Assembly (NCBI GenBank): GCA_963718315.1 | Contig: CAVQZC010000007.1 | Coordinates: 682,001-746,000 of the forward strand | DNA: 64,000 nucleotides | DNA from: CAVQZC01 sp963718315 | Lineage (GTDB): Bacteria; Actinomycetota; Thermoleophilia; Gaiellales; JAICJC01 | Direction: 5' to 3' | Shown: positions 7,999-16,851 of the stretch, piece after piece | How positions within the stretch are numbered: position 1 is the stretch's first letter | Layout: each line of letters starts with the position of its first letter | The notes under the pieces: model-generated | The model's database searches: none | What the model was told of the DNA's origin: nothing | The model's input: the letters and a program-made list of their open reading frames with translations, nothing else | Position numbers and translations under genes: made by a program

Positions 7999-9357
7999 AT
8001 GAAGTCTCGAATTCGCGCGCTCGCCGCGCCCGCCGCGCTTGCCGCGGTACTGGTGATGACCGGCCTCGCCGCGACCGGCGCAGCCGGCGCCGCCACGACA
8101 ACCGAGGCGCCGTGGGTTCAGTTCCAGGGCAACGCCGCCCACACCGGCGTCAACCCGAACGAAACCATCCTCAACACCGGGAACGTGTCCAAACTCCGCC
8201 TCTCGTCGTTCGTCGGCACCGGTGCCGACCCACTGTGGTCATCGCCGGTCGTCACGAACGGCAACGTGTACTACACCGCCCACGAGGCCGGCCTGGTCGT
8301 GTTCCCACAGGCGGGATGTCGCAACTGCTTCCCTTCCTGGATCGGTCAGGTCGGGGCGCAGGCGATCGCAGCGCCCGCGGTGGTGAACGGCCTGGCGTAC
8401 GTCGGCTCGCAAACCAACCGGTTCGACAACCACGGCCGGCTCAACGTGTTCAACGCAAACGGGTGCGGATCGTTCAGCTGCGCGCCGCTGTGGCAGGGCC
8501 TCGCCGGCCGCGACTCGATCGACACCTCGTCCCCCGCGATCGCGGACGGCGTCGCCTACATCGGCGGCGGCGACGGCAACCTGTACGCCTTCAACGCGAC
8601 CGGCTGCGGCCACGCTCTCTGCCGCCCCCTGTGGAAGGCCCACGTCGGCAACGTGATCGCGAGCTCGCCGGCGGTTGGCGACGGCATGGTGTATGAGGCG
8701 GCGCTCGACGGCCACCTCGAGGCGTTCGCCGCCAAGGGCTGTGGCGCCGCGGTCTGCCAGCCGCTGTGGCGGGCACAGCTGGCGACGCGGCGGATCGCCA
8801 TCGCGTCGCCGTCGGTCGCCGGTGGACAGGTCTTCATGACCGACGGCAAGTTCCTGAACGTATTCGCCGCCCAGGGCTGCGGCACGGCCGTCTGCCAGCC
8901 GATCTGGCGAGGTCCCGCGCACGTGAGCGAGGGCACGCCCGCCGTGTCCGGCGGCGTGGTCTACGTGGACGCCCAGCCCAACCCCCAGACCCGGGCTCGG
9001 GTGGGTGCGCTGGAGGCGTTTGACGTCCACGGCTGTGGGCAGTCGATCTGCCACCCGCTGTGGACCGGCATCAACTTCAATGCCGGGGGCGAGTCGTCTC
9101 CGGTGGTCGCCAACGGCGTCGTCTACATCGGCAAGAGCCCGGCCAGCCCCTCATCGGGCGACGCCGCCGTCCTCAGCTACCCGGCCGCCGGCTGCGGCAA
9201 GATCCGCTGCCAGCCGCTGGGTCTGGCCGAGACCGGGCCGGAGCAGTTCTACCTGAACTCCACTCCCGCGGTCGCCAACGGCAGCGTGTACATCGCGTCG
9301 AAGGACTCGATCACCGGCGACTCCGGCGTGTACATCTTCTCGCTTCCCAAGCACTGA
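7999..9357 (+). CDS. Secreted PQQ-like beta-propeller with seven paired-cysteine repeats
   Basis: Signal peptide at residues 1-~32 (RIRALAAPAALAAVLVMTGL, then an Ala-rich cleavage region), then WVQFQGNAAHTGVNPNE, typical of PQQ-like quinoprotein propellers. The rest is seven repeats of about 55-60 residues. Each has a strand of the type SSPAVADGVVYIG and ends in a C-x(2-4)-C signature: AGCRNCFPSW, NGCGSFSCAPLW, TGCGHALCRPLW, KGCGAAVCQPLW, QGCGTAVCQPIW, HGCGQSICHPLW, AGCGKIRCQPLG. 452 residues. No catalytic PQQ-binding residues are recognised, so a structural or binding role outside the membrane is more likely than dehydrogenase activity. A strong hairpin follows the stop, so it is probably monocistronic. 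Confidence 0.85.
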   Translation: MKSRIRALAAPAALAAVLVMTGLAATGAAGAATTTEAPWVQFQGNAAHTGVNPNETILNTGNVSKLRLSSFVGTGADPLWSSPVVTNGNVYYTAHEAGLVVFPQAGCRNCFPSWIGQVGAQAIAAPAVVNGLAYVGSQTNRFDNHGRLNVFNANGCGSFSCAPLWQGLAGRDSIDTSSPAIADGVAYIGGGDGNLYAFNATGCGHALCRPLWKAHVGNVIASSPAVGDGMVYEAALDGHLEAFAAKGCGAAVCQPLWRAQLATRRIAIASPSVAGGQVFMTDGKFLNVFAAQGCGTAVCQPIWRGPAHVSEGTPAVSGGVVYVDAQPNPQTRARVGALEAFDVHGCGQSICHPLWTGINFNAGGESSPVVANGVVYIGKSPASPSSGDAAVLSYPAAGCGKIRCQPLGLAETGPEQFYLNSTPAVANGSVYIASKDSITGDSGVYIFSLPKH

Positions 9358-9363
9358 GCCGGT

Positions 9364-9405
9364 ACCTCGAGGCGTGGCGGCCGATGGCTCGCCACGCCTC
9401 GAGGT
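9364..9405 (+). terminator. Strong hairpin terminator after the cysteine-repeat propeller
   Basis: A perfect 16-bp stem (9364-9379 with 9390-9405, core CTCGAGGCGTGG) with a 10-nt loop begins seven bases after the TGA. There is no T-tract, as is common in high-GC actinobacteria. Confidence 0.7.
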
Positions 9406-9485
9406 GTTCGATAAGTGGTCAAGTGGCAATCAGCTCAACCCGTTGGTAGCATCGCGCCCACGTGGTCTAGTCAAGGAGGGGTCCC

Positions 9486-10382
9486 ATGACCACAAGCCTG
9501 CTCCCCGATGTTGGAATCGAGCTTCGGGAGGGTTACGCAGACGTCGGCGACGACATCCGGCTGCACTATGTCGAGGCCGGTGATGCCGACCAGCCGCTCG
9601 TCGTTCTGCTGCACGGCTTCCCGGAGTTCTGGTTCGGCTGGCGGCGGCAGATCGAGCCGCTCGCCGCGGCCGGCTTCCGGGTCGTCGCGCCGGACACGCG
9701 TGGCTACAACCTGTCGTCGAAGCCGGAGGGTTTCCAGGCCTACGGCGTTGACCTGCTGGCCAACGACATTCGCAGTCTGATCAACGCTCTCGGTGCCGAC
9801 TCCGCGCAGTTGGTCGGCCATGACTGGGGCGGAAGCATCGCCTGGACAACGGCGATGAACCACCCCGAGGTGGTCGAGCGACTTGCCATCCTCAACGCCG
9901 CCCATCCGCGACGGCTCTCGCAGGGATTGCACCACCCCAACCAGCTCAGGAAGTCCTGGTACTTCTTCTTCTTCGCGGTACCGGAGCTACCCGAAGAGGT
10001 GGTGCACCTCAGAGACTGGCACTTCTTCCGGCACTTCCTGCAGGAGGCCCGCCCGCCGTACACCGACGAGGAGATGGAGCGCTACGTCGAAGCGTGGTCA
10101 CAGCCAGACGCAGCAGCCGGGATGATCGACTACTACCGCGCCTCGGTACGACAATCCCAGAAGGAGGCCGTGGCAAAGCTTCGCCCGATCTCGGCGCCGA
10201 CGCTGGTCATCTGGGGGGAGCAGGACTCCTACCTCGGTTCCGACCTCGCCGAGCCCGAGCACGACGACGTTCCCAACCTCGACCGTGTGGAGCGCCTGCC
10301 CGATGCGTCGCACTGGGTGCACCACGACGAGGCGGAACGTGTCAACGAGCTGCTGATCGACTTCTTCGCCCCCGCGAGGTAG
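9486..10382 (+). CDS. Alpha/beta hydrolase, epoxide hydrolase type
   Basis: Alpha/beta-hydrolase fold enzyme. Seen: oxyanion motif HGFPEFWFGWR (about residue 40), nucleophile elbow VGHDWGGSIAW with Asp nucleophile (about 116), the lid region ending WSQPDAAAGMIDYYRA, the acid in LVIWGEQDSYL, and the catalytic His in DASHWVHHDEAERVN. The Asp nucleophile and the HGFPE and GHDWGG signatures point to epoxide hydrolase rather than esterase or haloalkane dehalogenase. 298 residues. AAGGAGG at 9473-9479 is a good ribosome-binding site for ATG 9486. Confidence 0.88.
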   Translation: MTTSLLPDVGIELREGYADVGDDIRLHYVEAGDADQPLVVLLHGFPEFWFGWRRQIEPLAAAGFRVVAPDTRGYNLSSKPEGFQAYGVDLLANDIRSLINALGADSAQLVGHDWGGSIAWTTAMNHPEVVERLAILNAAHPRRLSQGLHHPNQLRKSWYFFFFAVPELPEEVVHLRDWHFFRHFLQEARPPYTDEEMERYVEAWSQPDAAAGMIDYYRASVRQSQKEAVAKLRPISAPTLVIWGEQDSYLGSDLAEPEHDDVPNLDRVERLPDASHWVHHDEAERVNELLIDFFAPAR

Positions 10383-10407
10383 CCGAACCCGACTCGCCGG
10401 CCATGGC

Positions 10408-11145
10408 TCAGCTGTTGTGGTTGACGACCTCGACGTTGAAGCCGTCCGGGTCGAGCACGAAGGCGCCGTAGTAACCCGGGTGGTATCTAGCCCGCTCGCC
10501 GGGGGCACCATTGTCCTGGTAGCCCGCGGCGAGCGCGGCGGCGTGGAAGTCCCGCACCGTGGCGTCCGAGTCGGCGGAGAAGGCGAGGTGGACGTGCTCG
10601 GTGGGCGGGTGCTCGTCGCGTACGAGCGAGAAGGAGAAGTCGGAGCCGGAGAACCGCACCCGATCTGGGGTATCGAGCGTGAGGCGCAGCCCGGCGTATG
10701 GCGCGATGGTCGCGTAGAAGCGCCGCGATGCCTGCGGGTCGCCGACGCGAAGCCAGAGGTGGTCGATGCAGCCGTCGGGCACGGGGTGCTCGCCACCGCC
10801 GTGAACCGCCTCGACGCTGTTGCCGTCCGGGTCGAGCAGGAAGCCGCCGTAGTAGTCGGGGCCGTAGACCGCGCGCGGCCCGGGCGCGCCGTCATCCCGG
10901 TAGCCGGCGTCGGTCCCCACCTGCCAGAACGCGTCGACGGCCGCGGGGCTGGGCGCGCGGAAGCCGACGTGCAGGCCGCGCGTGAGGGCGTGATCGCGGT
11001 CGACCCGGCCGATCCACCAGTCCTCCCACCCGACCATGTCGGCGCCTGCGTAGCTCGGCTCGATGCCGAGCACGGAGAGCACGGTGCGGTAGAAGCGCTC
11101 CGAGGCGGCAAGGTCGGATACGGCGTTTCCGACGTGGTCGAACAT
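10408..11145 (-). CDS. VOC family protein with two glyoxalase-like domains
   Basis: Tandem vicinal-oxygen-chelate domains. Domain 1 (residues ~1-115): FDHVGNAVSDLAASERFYR ... GFLLDPDGNSVEAVHGG. Domain 2 (~120-245): IDHLWLRVGDPQASRRFYA ... GAFVLDPDGFNVEVVNHNS. Each has the His and Glu positions used for metal binding in the superfamily (the H of DH, the E of VEAV/VEVV). The ATG at 11145 is favoured because the longer upstream frame is rich in non-family sequence. Reaction unknown (glyoxalase, dioxygenase or resistance protein). Confidence 0.85.
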   Translation of the reverse strand: MFDHVGNAVSDLAASERFYRTVLSVLGIEPSYAGADMVGWEDWWIGRVDRDHALTRGLHVGFRAPSPAAVDAFWQVGTDAGYRDDGAPGPRAVYGPDYYGGFLLDPDGNSVEAVHGGGEHPVPDGCIDHLWLRVGDPQASRRFYATIAPYAGLRLTLDTPDRVRFSGSDFSFSLVRDEHPPTEHVHLAFSADSDATVRDFHAAALAAGYQDNGAPGERARYHPGYYGAFVLDPDGFNVEVVNHNS

Positions 11146-11189
11146 GGCCGCGAGGCTACCACTGCGGGTGTCGGTGTGGTGCCGGGTTG

Positions 11190-11681
11190 TCAGAGCCGGC
11201 GATACATGATGTGCAAGCCCACGTAGCCCTCTGCCGGATGGCAAAACGCCTCCGGAACGGTTGTCAGCACCCGGAAGCCAAGCGACTTCCACAGCGCCAC
11301 AGCCCGCGCGTTGCTCTCGGCGACCGCATTGAACTGGATCGCCCGGAACCCGTCCGCGCGAGCCTGCTCAAGGACGTGCTCGCACAGCGCCCGGCCCGCG
11401 CCTCGGCCGTGCCGGTGGGAGTCGACCATGAAGCCGGCGGTCGCCACGTGCGCCCCGGGCCCCTCGTGGTTCGGTTCCGACTCGGCCGTGCCGACGATCT
11501 CGCCGTCGTCATCGATCGCCACGAAGGTGCGGCCGGGAAGCTCGTGGAACCATCGCTCGCGGGCCTGCTCCTCGGGGAGATCGGGATCCCACGAGAATGT
11601 CTCGGCGGCGGCGACCACCGGCTGCATCACCCTCCACATCGCCGGCCAGTCATCCGCGCGCGCCTCTCTGACCTGGATCAT
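11190..11681 (-). CDS. GNAT family N-acetyltransferase
   Basis: GCN5-related acetyltransferase. It opens IQVREARADDWPAMWRV; FVAIDDDGEIVGTAES is the beta2-beta4 core; the acetyl-CoA pyrophosphate loop is SHRHGRGAGRALCEHVLEQA (R-x-x-G-x-G/A). It ends with the N-A-R-A-V-A-L-W-x-S-L-G-F motif (NARAVALWKSLGFRVL). 163 residues, full length. Acceptor substrate unknown. It is the last gene before the tRNA-Gly 3' fragment at 11762. Confidence 0.88.
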   Translation of the reverse strand: MIQVREARADDWPAMWRVMQPVVAAAETFSWDPDLPEEQARERWFHELPGRTFVAIDDDGEIVGTAESEPNHEGPGAHVATAGFMVDSHRHGRGAGRALCEHVLEQARADGFRAIQFNAVAESNARAVALWKSLGFRVLTTVPEAFCHPAEGYVGLHIMYRRL

Positions 11682-11761
11682 CCCCGCATGATGCCGGGCG
11701 ATGCGGATGCACAGGCCCTCGCGGATGACAAAGGCGTTGTGGAATTACGAGAGAGCGGAGG

Positions 11762-11778
11762 AGCGGCTGAAGGGGCTC
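11762..11778 (-). repeat. 17-nt copy of the tRNA-Gly 3' end (candidate att site)
   Basis: AGCGGCTGAAGGGGCTC is identical, in the same orientation, to 20198-20214, the discriminator, acceptor 3' strand and T-arm end of tRNA-Gly. The identity stops exactly at the tRNA 3' end, as in attL/attR pairs of tRNA-integrated elements. The 8.4 kb between lies on the 3' side of the tRNA. Confidence 0.65.
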
Positions 11779-11804
11779 ATCACCGGAATCCCGACGACAC
11801 CTGC

Positions 11805-11836
11805 CCCTCGCCGACACCGGTTGGTGTCGGCGAGGG
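11805..11836 (-). terminator. Hairpin terminator after the DUF6325-like gene
   Basis: A perfect 14-bp stem, CCCTCGCCGACACC paired with GGTGTCGGCGAGGG, around a 4-nt loop. It is about 90 nt downstream of the gene ending at 11927 on the minus strand; no T-tract. Confidence 0.6.
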
Positions 11837-11926
11837 TAGGCCGTGCTCACCGTTTGCTAGCGGCGTCGGGCGACGCGTCGTGAGGTGCGTCGGGCGACTC
11901 TGCGGGATCCCATCATCGGTGTCCTC

Positions 11927-12481
11927 CTAGTGTGTCGGTGTCGGGTTGGTGCCCTGTTCGATGGCGTGGAGCTGTTCGGCCTCCTCGGCGCTGACCAGTC
12001 CGATCTCGACCAGGTCGAGCGGGCTGATGAAGCCGTCGCTGATGCGAAACCCGCCGGCGCGCCCGATCGCGTCGCGGAGAGGCACCGCCCAGTGATGCTC
12101 GAGCAGGATCAGTGCGGCGGCGGAGTCGTTGGGGATGTCCTCCAGGACGTCCCACGCCTCGTCGTCGTTGAACACGTGGATGCCGTCGTCGGCCGCGGCT
12201 TCGGCGCCGGCAAGCGCTCCGGCCTCGGCGCCCTCCTCGCCTTCGATTCCAAGGCCGATCAGCGCGCCGATCTTGCTGCCAAGCTCGATCGCCTCGTCCT
12301 TGGACAGGTTGCTGAGGTGTGCGATCTCGATCTCTCCATCGGCGTCCTTGTGGACGGCCATGGCGTCGATAACGCGCACGGTGTCGCTCTCCCGCAGCCG
12401 CTCCAGCTCCGCGATGATCTCACCGTGGAACTCGGGCTGGCTAAAGCCCAGGACAAGCAACTGTACTGGTCCAATCGCCAT
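11927..12481 (-). CDS. DUF6325/DUF1269-like protein of unknown function
   Basis: 184 residues. It starts MAIGPVQLLVLGFSQPEF, followed by a ferredoxin-like first half (ELERLRESDTVRVIDAMAVH, GEIEIAHLSNLS) and a Gly/Ala/Glu-rich middle (GALIGLGIEGEEGAEAGALAG) that is hydrophobic but acidic. It ends with FISPLDLVEIGLVSAEEAEQ. This pattern is that of small actinobacterial proteins often linked with SHOCT-domain stress genes; the biochemical role is unknown. It is the first gene inside the putative tRNA-Gly element, with 238 nt of apparently empty sequence before it. Confidence 0.65.
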   Translation of the reverse strand: MAIGPVQLLVLGFSQPEFHGEIIAELERLRESDTVRVIDAMAVHKDADGEIEIAHLSNLSKDEAIELGSKIGALIGLGIEGEEGAEAGALAGAEAAADDGIHVFNDDEAWDVLEDIPNDSAAALILLEHHWAVPLRDAIGRAGGFRISDGFISPLDLVEIGLVSAEEAEQLHAIEQGTNPTPTH

Positions 12482-12719
12482 CTCTCACTCTCCTCTTGTC
12501 GTGTTGCGGTACCGGTGCTCGGCCGCATTCCACCTCTACTTCAGGCGGTTGACTCGAGCCTCTCCTGCAGCATCACCGGCCGGTCCGCAAAGCGCATCGG
12601 TGCAGACCCCGCACTCCATGCGTAGTTCCCCGCACCGACGGAGCCGCGCTCATGGTTGCCCCTGATCGTGCGAGTGGAGCCGCTCCGAGCACGGCATAGA
12701 GTGCGGCCATCCAAGCTAT

Positions 12720-13151
12720 TCAGCCATCTCTGCGGCCCTGTCCTTCGACGGCCGTGACTGGCACCGGAACGTTCGGGTACCGTCTGTCGAGCGCGTGCTG
12801 GATGTCGCTTAGGTGTCGCTCGCGCTCGGCCTCGGCCGTCCTGAGCTGAGCCGCCGCCTCAGACTCGAGGGCCAGCTCCCGCTCGTAGTCACGGTTCGAC
12901 GCGTCGACCGCAGCGTTGATCGCGTCGATCACCTCTCCCAACCTTTCGAGGCTCGGGCACACGACCGCGATCCGGCTGTCCTGCTGCTGATCCCACGGCC
13001 GCGTCAGTGCCGTGTCGTCGGCGAGGTGGTGGCGCAATACCCGCCACCACCACTCCGGCGGCGACGGCACGATCGGGAACATCAATGCATCGCCGCCGGC
13101 TACGGGGTGCGTGGTCAGCGTTGGCTTCCCCGCCCGGAATGCCGGTGTCAT
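12720..13151 (-). CDS. Hypothetical protein with C-terminal coiled coil
   Basis: About 143 residues from ATG 13151 (MTPAFRAGK); an ATG at 13082 (MFPIVPSPPEWWW) is the alternative. The middle has PEWWWRVLRHHLADDTAL and RIAVVCPSLERLGEVIDAI. The end is an alanine/glutamate-rich helix (SNRDYERELALESEAAAQLR, then TAEAERERHLSDIQ) with heptad character. No family recognised. It lies in the island region between the DUF6325-like gene and the histidine kinase. Protein-like composition supports coding; start uncertain. Confidence 0.5.
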   Translation of the reverse strand: MTPAFRAGKPTLTTHPVAGGDALMFPIVPSPPEWWWRVLRHHLADDTALTRPWDQQQDSRIAVVCPSLERLGEVIDAINAAVDASNRDYERELALESEAAAQLRTAEAERERHLSDIQHALDRRYPNVPVPVTAVEGQGRRDG

Positions 13152-13331
13152 GTTGTCATGCCTCGCCCTCTGAATGCTGGAGTGCGCGCCGCAGACATCG
13201 TGCCTGGTCGTCGCCAGGAAGATATCCGATCGGCTCTGGAAACGCGTGTATGCCGTCGGACAGATCGGGCAGCTCACCGCCGAGGGCCACGACCGGCGCC
13301 GAGCGGATCGGACCGACGGCGGGTCGCCCTG

Positions 13332-15161
13332 TCACTCGGGCTGGCGATATGGAAGAGTCGTTCTTGCCAGGGTGCCGCAAGGACTGCCTGGTTGGATTGT
13401 CAGGGTGCCGCCGGCAAGGGCTACGCGTTCGGCCGCGACTGTGAGGCCGACGTGGAAGCCGGCCGGTCCCGGTAATCGGACATGCTCGTAGTCGAAGCCG
13501 ATGCCATCATCCTCCACCTCACACATGATCTGATCCGTGGTCTGGTCAAAACGCACGATCAAGTGCTGGGCTTGGGCGTGGGTGCGAGCGTTGAGCATCA
13601 GTTCGCGCAACGTCCGGTAAAGCAGCGCCTCGACGTGTTCGGGATGACGGCCGATGGTGCCCTCGACCGAGAATTCGAACCCGGCCTCGCCGGCCAGCTG
13701 CGCCCCCAGAGCCTCAATCGCGGCGACGACACCAGCGGCGTGGAGCGTTTGGGGGCGAAGGTCGAACATCAGACGGCGCGTGCGCTCGGTCGTTTCGACC
13801 AGTAACTCCCGAACGTCCCGGAGCCGGTCGGTGAGCGGCGGCACGGTGAGCGGGAGCATTCGGTCGATTGAGATCTGGGCTGCTACCAACTCCTGAACGG
13901 TGTCGTCGTGCAGTTCGGCGGCGATCCGGTTCCGTTCCTCGGCCTCGGCGCGAAGCAGCGATGCGAGTACCTCGTCGCGGAGGCGCTCGCTCTGGTTGAG
14001 CGCCTCCTCGGCCTCGCGCCGCTCAGTGACGTCAATGATCAGGCCCTGTACAACGGATACTCCGTCAGGGTCGGTACGCACCACGCGTAGCCGTTCGGCC
14101 ATCCATCGGGTGCCGCGGGTGGGATGGTCGATCCGGTACTCCAGCCGCGCCGTTCCACCGCTGCTGGTCGCCTCGCGCGCGCTGGCCAAAGCCGGCTCGA
14201 GGTCATCCGACCGGATCAGCCTTCGCCAGGCGCCGTCCATCCACTCCTGCTCGCTGCAGCCGAACATCGACGCCACCTGCGGGGCCACGTACAAACAGCG
14301 ACCATGCGTGTCGTACAGATAGGTCAGCGCAGGCAAGTCCTCGACCAGGGCTCTATATCGCTCCCGCGCGTTCGAGAGCTCCGCCTGCACGAGCGTCGAC
14401 TCGGTGACGTCGATGATCACACCCTGCCGCACGGTCGGACTCCCATCCGCGTCGCACACCAACGCCACGCGTTCGTGAACCCACCTCACCGACCCATCAG
14501 GACGAACGACGCGGTATTCCGTCGTCGCGCTGTGACCAGTGGCCAGATGCTCGGCGTACCAGGCCTCCGCTCGCTCGCGATCGTCTCCGTGCACCATCGA
14601 GAGCCACAACCTTGTATCACCGAGCCACTGCTGGCGGCTACACCCAAACAGCTCCTCGATCTGAGGACTCACATACAGCGGCGTGCCGTCAGCCGCGTCG
14701 GCGTACGTCACAGCCGGAATCTGCTCCACCAACACCCGATAGCGCTCCTGCACGCCGGCCAACCGTCGGTCAGCCAGACGCCGGTCAGTGACCTCCCGAA
14801 AGCTCCACACCCGACCGGTCACCCGCGCCCCCACCCGCTGAGGTCGCGAGTACCGCTCAAACACCCGGCCGTCGACAAACTCAAGCACGTCGAAGCTCTC
14901 CGCCTCGGGTTGGGCATACAGCTCCCCCACCTTGCCCATGAAGCGGTCAGGTTCCCGCACCTGCGAACAGGCGTACTCCAGCATCGCCCGTTCATCCCCC
15001 TCGGTCAGCAAGTCCGGCGGGATCCGCCACAACTGCGCGAACCGAGCATTCGCAATCTGCACACGGCCATCCAGCCCAACCACCAGCAACCCATCCGCGC
15101 TCGCGTCTATGGCCGACGCAACCAACTCGACGAACTCGCCGCCTCGCGGATCAGCGCCCAC
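13332..15161 (-). CDS. Multi-PAS sensor histidine kinase, HisKA_3 (NarL-type) class
   Basis: Soluble kinase of 609 residues. Three PAS domains: ~10-128 (DGLLVVGLDGRVQIANARFA), ~138-258 (GTPLYVSPQIEELFGCSRQQ; PDGSVRWVHERVALV; GVIIDVTE) and ~265-382 (GRCLYVAPQVASMFGCSEQE; GLIIDVTERREAEE). The dimerisation helix has phospho-acceptor His418 in AAELHDDTVQEL. The HATPase domain ends with the N-box ELMLNARTHAQA and GIGFDYEHVRLPG. No transmembrane segment, so it senses a cytoplasmic signal. No response-regulator gene lies nearby, so the partner is elsewhere or missing. The neighbouring GGDEF gene suggests a shared signalling module. Confidence 0.88.
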   Translation of the reverse strand: MGADPRGGEFVELVASAIDASADGLLVVGLDGRVQIANARFAQLWRIPPDLLTEGDERAMLEYACSQVREPDRFMGKVGELYAQPEAESFDVLEFVDGRVFERYSRPQRVGARVTGRVWSFREVTDRRLADRRLAGVQERYRVLVEQIPAVTYADAADGTPLYVSPQIEELFGCSRQQWLGDTRLWLSMVHGDDRERAEAWYAEHLATGHSATTEYRVVRPDGSVRWVHERVALVCDADGSPTVRQGVIIDVTESTLVQAELSNARERYRALVEDLPALTYLYDTHGRCLYVAPQVASMFGCSEQEWMDGAWRRLIRSDDLEPALASAREATSSGGTARLEYRIDHPTRGTRWMAERLRVVRTDPDGVSVVQGLIIDVTERREAEEALNQSERLRDEVLASLLRAEAEERNRIAAELHDDTVQELVAAQISIDRMLPLTVPPLTDRLRDVRELLVETTERTRRLMFDLRPQTLHAAGVVAAIEALGAQLAGEAGFEFSVEGTIGRHPEHVEALLYRTLRELMLNARTHAQAQHLIVRFDQTTDQIMCEVEDDGIGFDYEHVRLPGPAGFHVGLTVAAERVALAGGTLTIQPGSPCGTLARTTLPYRQPE

Positions 15162-15275
15162 GAACCAAGTCTTCCCATGCGGCTTGGCTGACGGCAGGCG
15201 GACCGGGAGTCTTCGATCTGGCCTGCAAAGGCTGACGAGCCTGCCGGTGAGCCATGCGTGAACGGGCGGACGGGG

Positions 15276-15656
15276 TCAATCTGCGGGAACGGCGTAGGCA
15301 ACCATGTGCTGGACGACCGACACGCCGTCGCGGAACAGTGTCGCCTCAATCGATCGCCAGAAGTTCTCGGCCAAGGTCGGCGTCGGCGGCTCAGCCGAGC
15401 GGGCAGATACCAGCAGAAGTTCGGTGTCCTCGCGTTGTGTGCCACCCGACTCGATGAAGGAGGTCGCGCTCGTCGCGGTCACGTCCTCGTAGCCGGCCTC
15501 GGCGGACGAGAGCCACCGCAATGCGTCATCCCGCGCCTCCGCCGGAACGGTCAGAAACACCATGACAATGCTTCCCGGCATCAGATCGCCCGCCAAGAGG
15601 TGGATTCGCTGGTCTTCATCGCCACACACCTTCGCATCGATCGGCGTAGGGTGCAT
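15276..15656 (-). CDS. Hypothetical protein, 126 aa
   Basis: Sequence features: IHLLAGDLMPGSIVMVFLTV, PAEARDDALRWLSSAEAGYE, ESGGTQREDTELLLVSA, and the end FRDGVSVVQHMVAYAVPAD. The N-terminal extension before MPGSIV may not be translated (alternative ATG at 15581). No family recognised. It lies between two signalling genes, with 114 nt to the histidine-kinase start. Coding support is the even, protein-like composition and lack of a competing frame. Confidence 0.45.
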   Translation of the reverse strand: MHPTPIDAKVCGDEDQRIHLLAGDLMPGSIVMVFLTVPAEARDDALRWLSSAEAGYEDVTATSATSFIESGGTQREDTELLLVSARSAEPPTPTLAENFWRSIEATLFRDGVSVVQHMVAYAVPAD

Positions 15657-15687
15657 CGGGGGTTCTGCTCAACCTCGCTACGGACAA

Positions 15688-16655
15688 CTACGGTGTGATG
15701 CGTTGTCCGTGCTCCGCTGCGATCTGGATGCGATCTCGGCCGGCGCGCTTGGCCTGGTACAGCGCGTCGTCGGCGGCGGCCACCAGAGAAGCTGCGTCGA
15801 GTGCTCGATCTGGATGAGACGGCCCCTGCCGAGACGGTGACCGCGACCGTCGCGTCGCCGATGCCGATCGGGCGGGCGCTGATCGCGCTGCCGGCACTCC
15901 TGTACCCGCGCCCACAGCGCCTCGGCGTCGGTGACCCTGCGAAGGAGGATGCAGAACTCCTCGCCACCCCAGCGCGCGAGTTGGTCGTGGCGGCGGATCG
16001 AGTTCGCCAACCTGCGTGCCACGGTTTGCAGGACCGCGTCTCCGAACGGGTGTCCGTACTCGTCGTTGATCCGCTTGAAGTGATCGATGTCGACCATCAC
16101 GACCGCCAACGTCTCCGCGGCACCGGCCGCTTCCAGCTCGGCCTCAAGCAGTGCCTGCAGATACTCGCGGTTGTGAAGGCCGGTCAACCCGTCGGTGCGA
16201 GCGCGCTGCTCGTACTCGTCTCTCTCCGTGCGCGCCTCGGCGAGCTCATCCCGCGTATGGGCCAGGTCGGAGATGTCGTGAAGCACCCCGACGAAGTGGG
16301 TGAGGCCGTCGATCCGCGTCTCGGCGACCGACAGCAGCAGCGGTACCCGCGACCCGTCGGCCCGCGCACCAACGACCTCGCGGCCAATCCCGATCACGCG
16401 GCGTGGCTTCGTCCCGTCGACGTAGCCACTGACGTAATCGTCGTGGCGCTCACGGTCGCGCGCGCCCATCAATCGGGACACGTTGAGTCCCACCAGCTCC
16501 GACGGCGGATAGCCGAAGATCCGCTCCACGGCTGCATTGGCTATCTCGATGCGGCCGTGCTCGTCGATGACCACCATGCCGTCCACCGCAGCGTCGAAGG
16601 CCGCTTCCAGAAGCGCCGTACTGTGAACGTCTTCCCACGCCGCGTGCTGGTGCAT
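15688..16655 (-). CDS. PAS-GGDEF diguanylate cyclase (two frameshifts, near 15885 and 15822)
   Basis: PAS domain at ~15-130 (DGMVVIDEHGRIEIANAAVE, GVLHDISDLAHTRDEL), a short coiled linker, then GGDEF: RTDGLTGLHNREYLQALL, VVMVDIDHFKRINDEYGHPF, GDAVLQTVARRLA, active site RWGGEEF. An inhibitory I-site RxxD (RRHD) lies five residues before GGEEF, so c-di-GMP feedback control is expected. After WARVQECRQR the frame must advance one base (giving ISARPIGIGDATVAVTVSAG) and one base again (giving SHPDRALDAASLVAAADDAL and YQAKRAGRD) to finish the domain. Both look like insertion errors; corrected length is about 321 residues. If the shifts were real the cyclase would lose its last helices. Confidence 0.82.
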
Positions 16656-16851
16656 GCCAAGAGGTTACGGCTCACCGTCCGCAACCCCTTCCCCACGTTG
16701 TGGTAGTTGGGTTAGGGGTTTGCCCTGATTCCAGGCGGTCACCCGCGGTGTCGTCGACGGTGGCGCCCACCCGCAACGACCGGCCGCGCCTGCCTGCGAC
16801 CTCTTCCGCACCTTCCACCCGTGAGTCCACACGGCGTAGACTGGCCCGGAG

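Noticed and set aside
11701..11883. 60-residue plus-strand frame over the tRNA fragment and hairpin
   Set aside because: It reads straight through a perfect terminator-like stem and the tRNA-derived repeat, with no ribosome-binding site or family signal.
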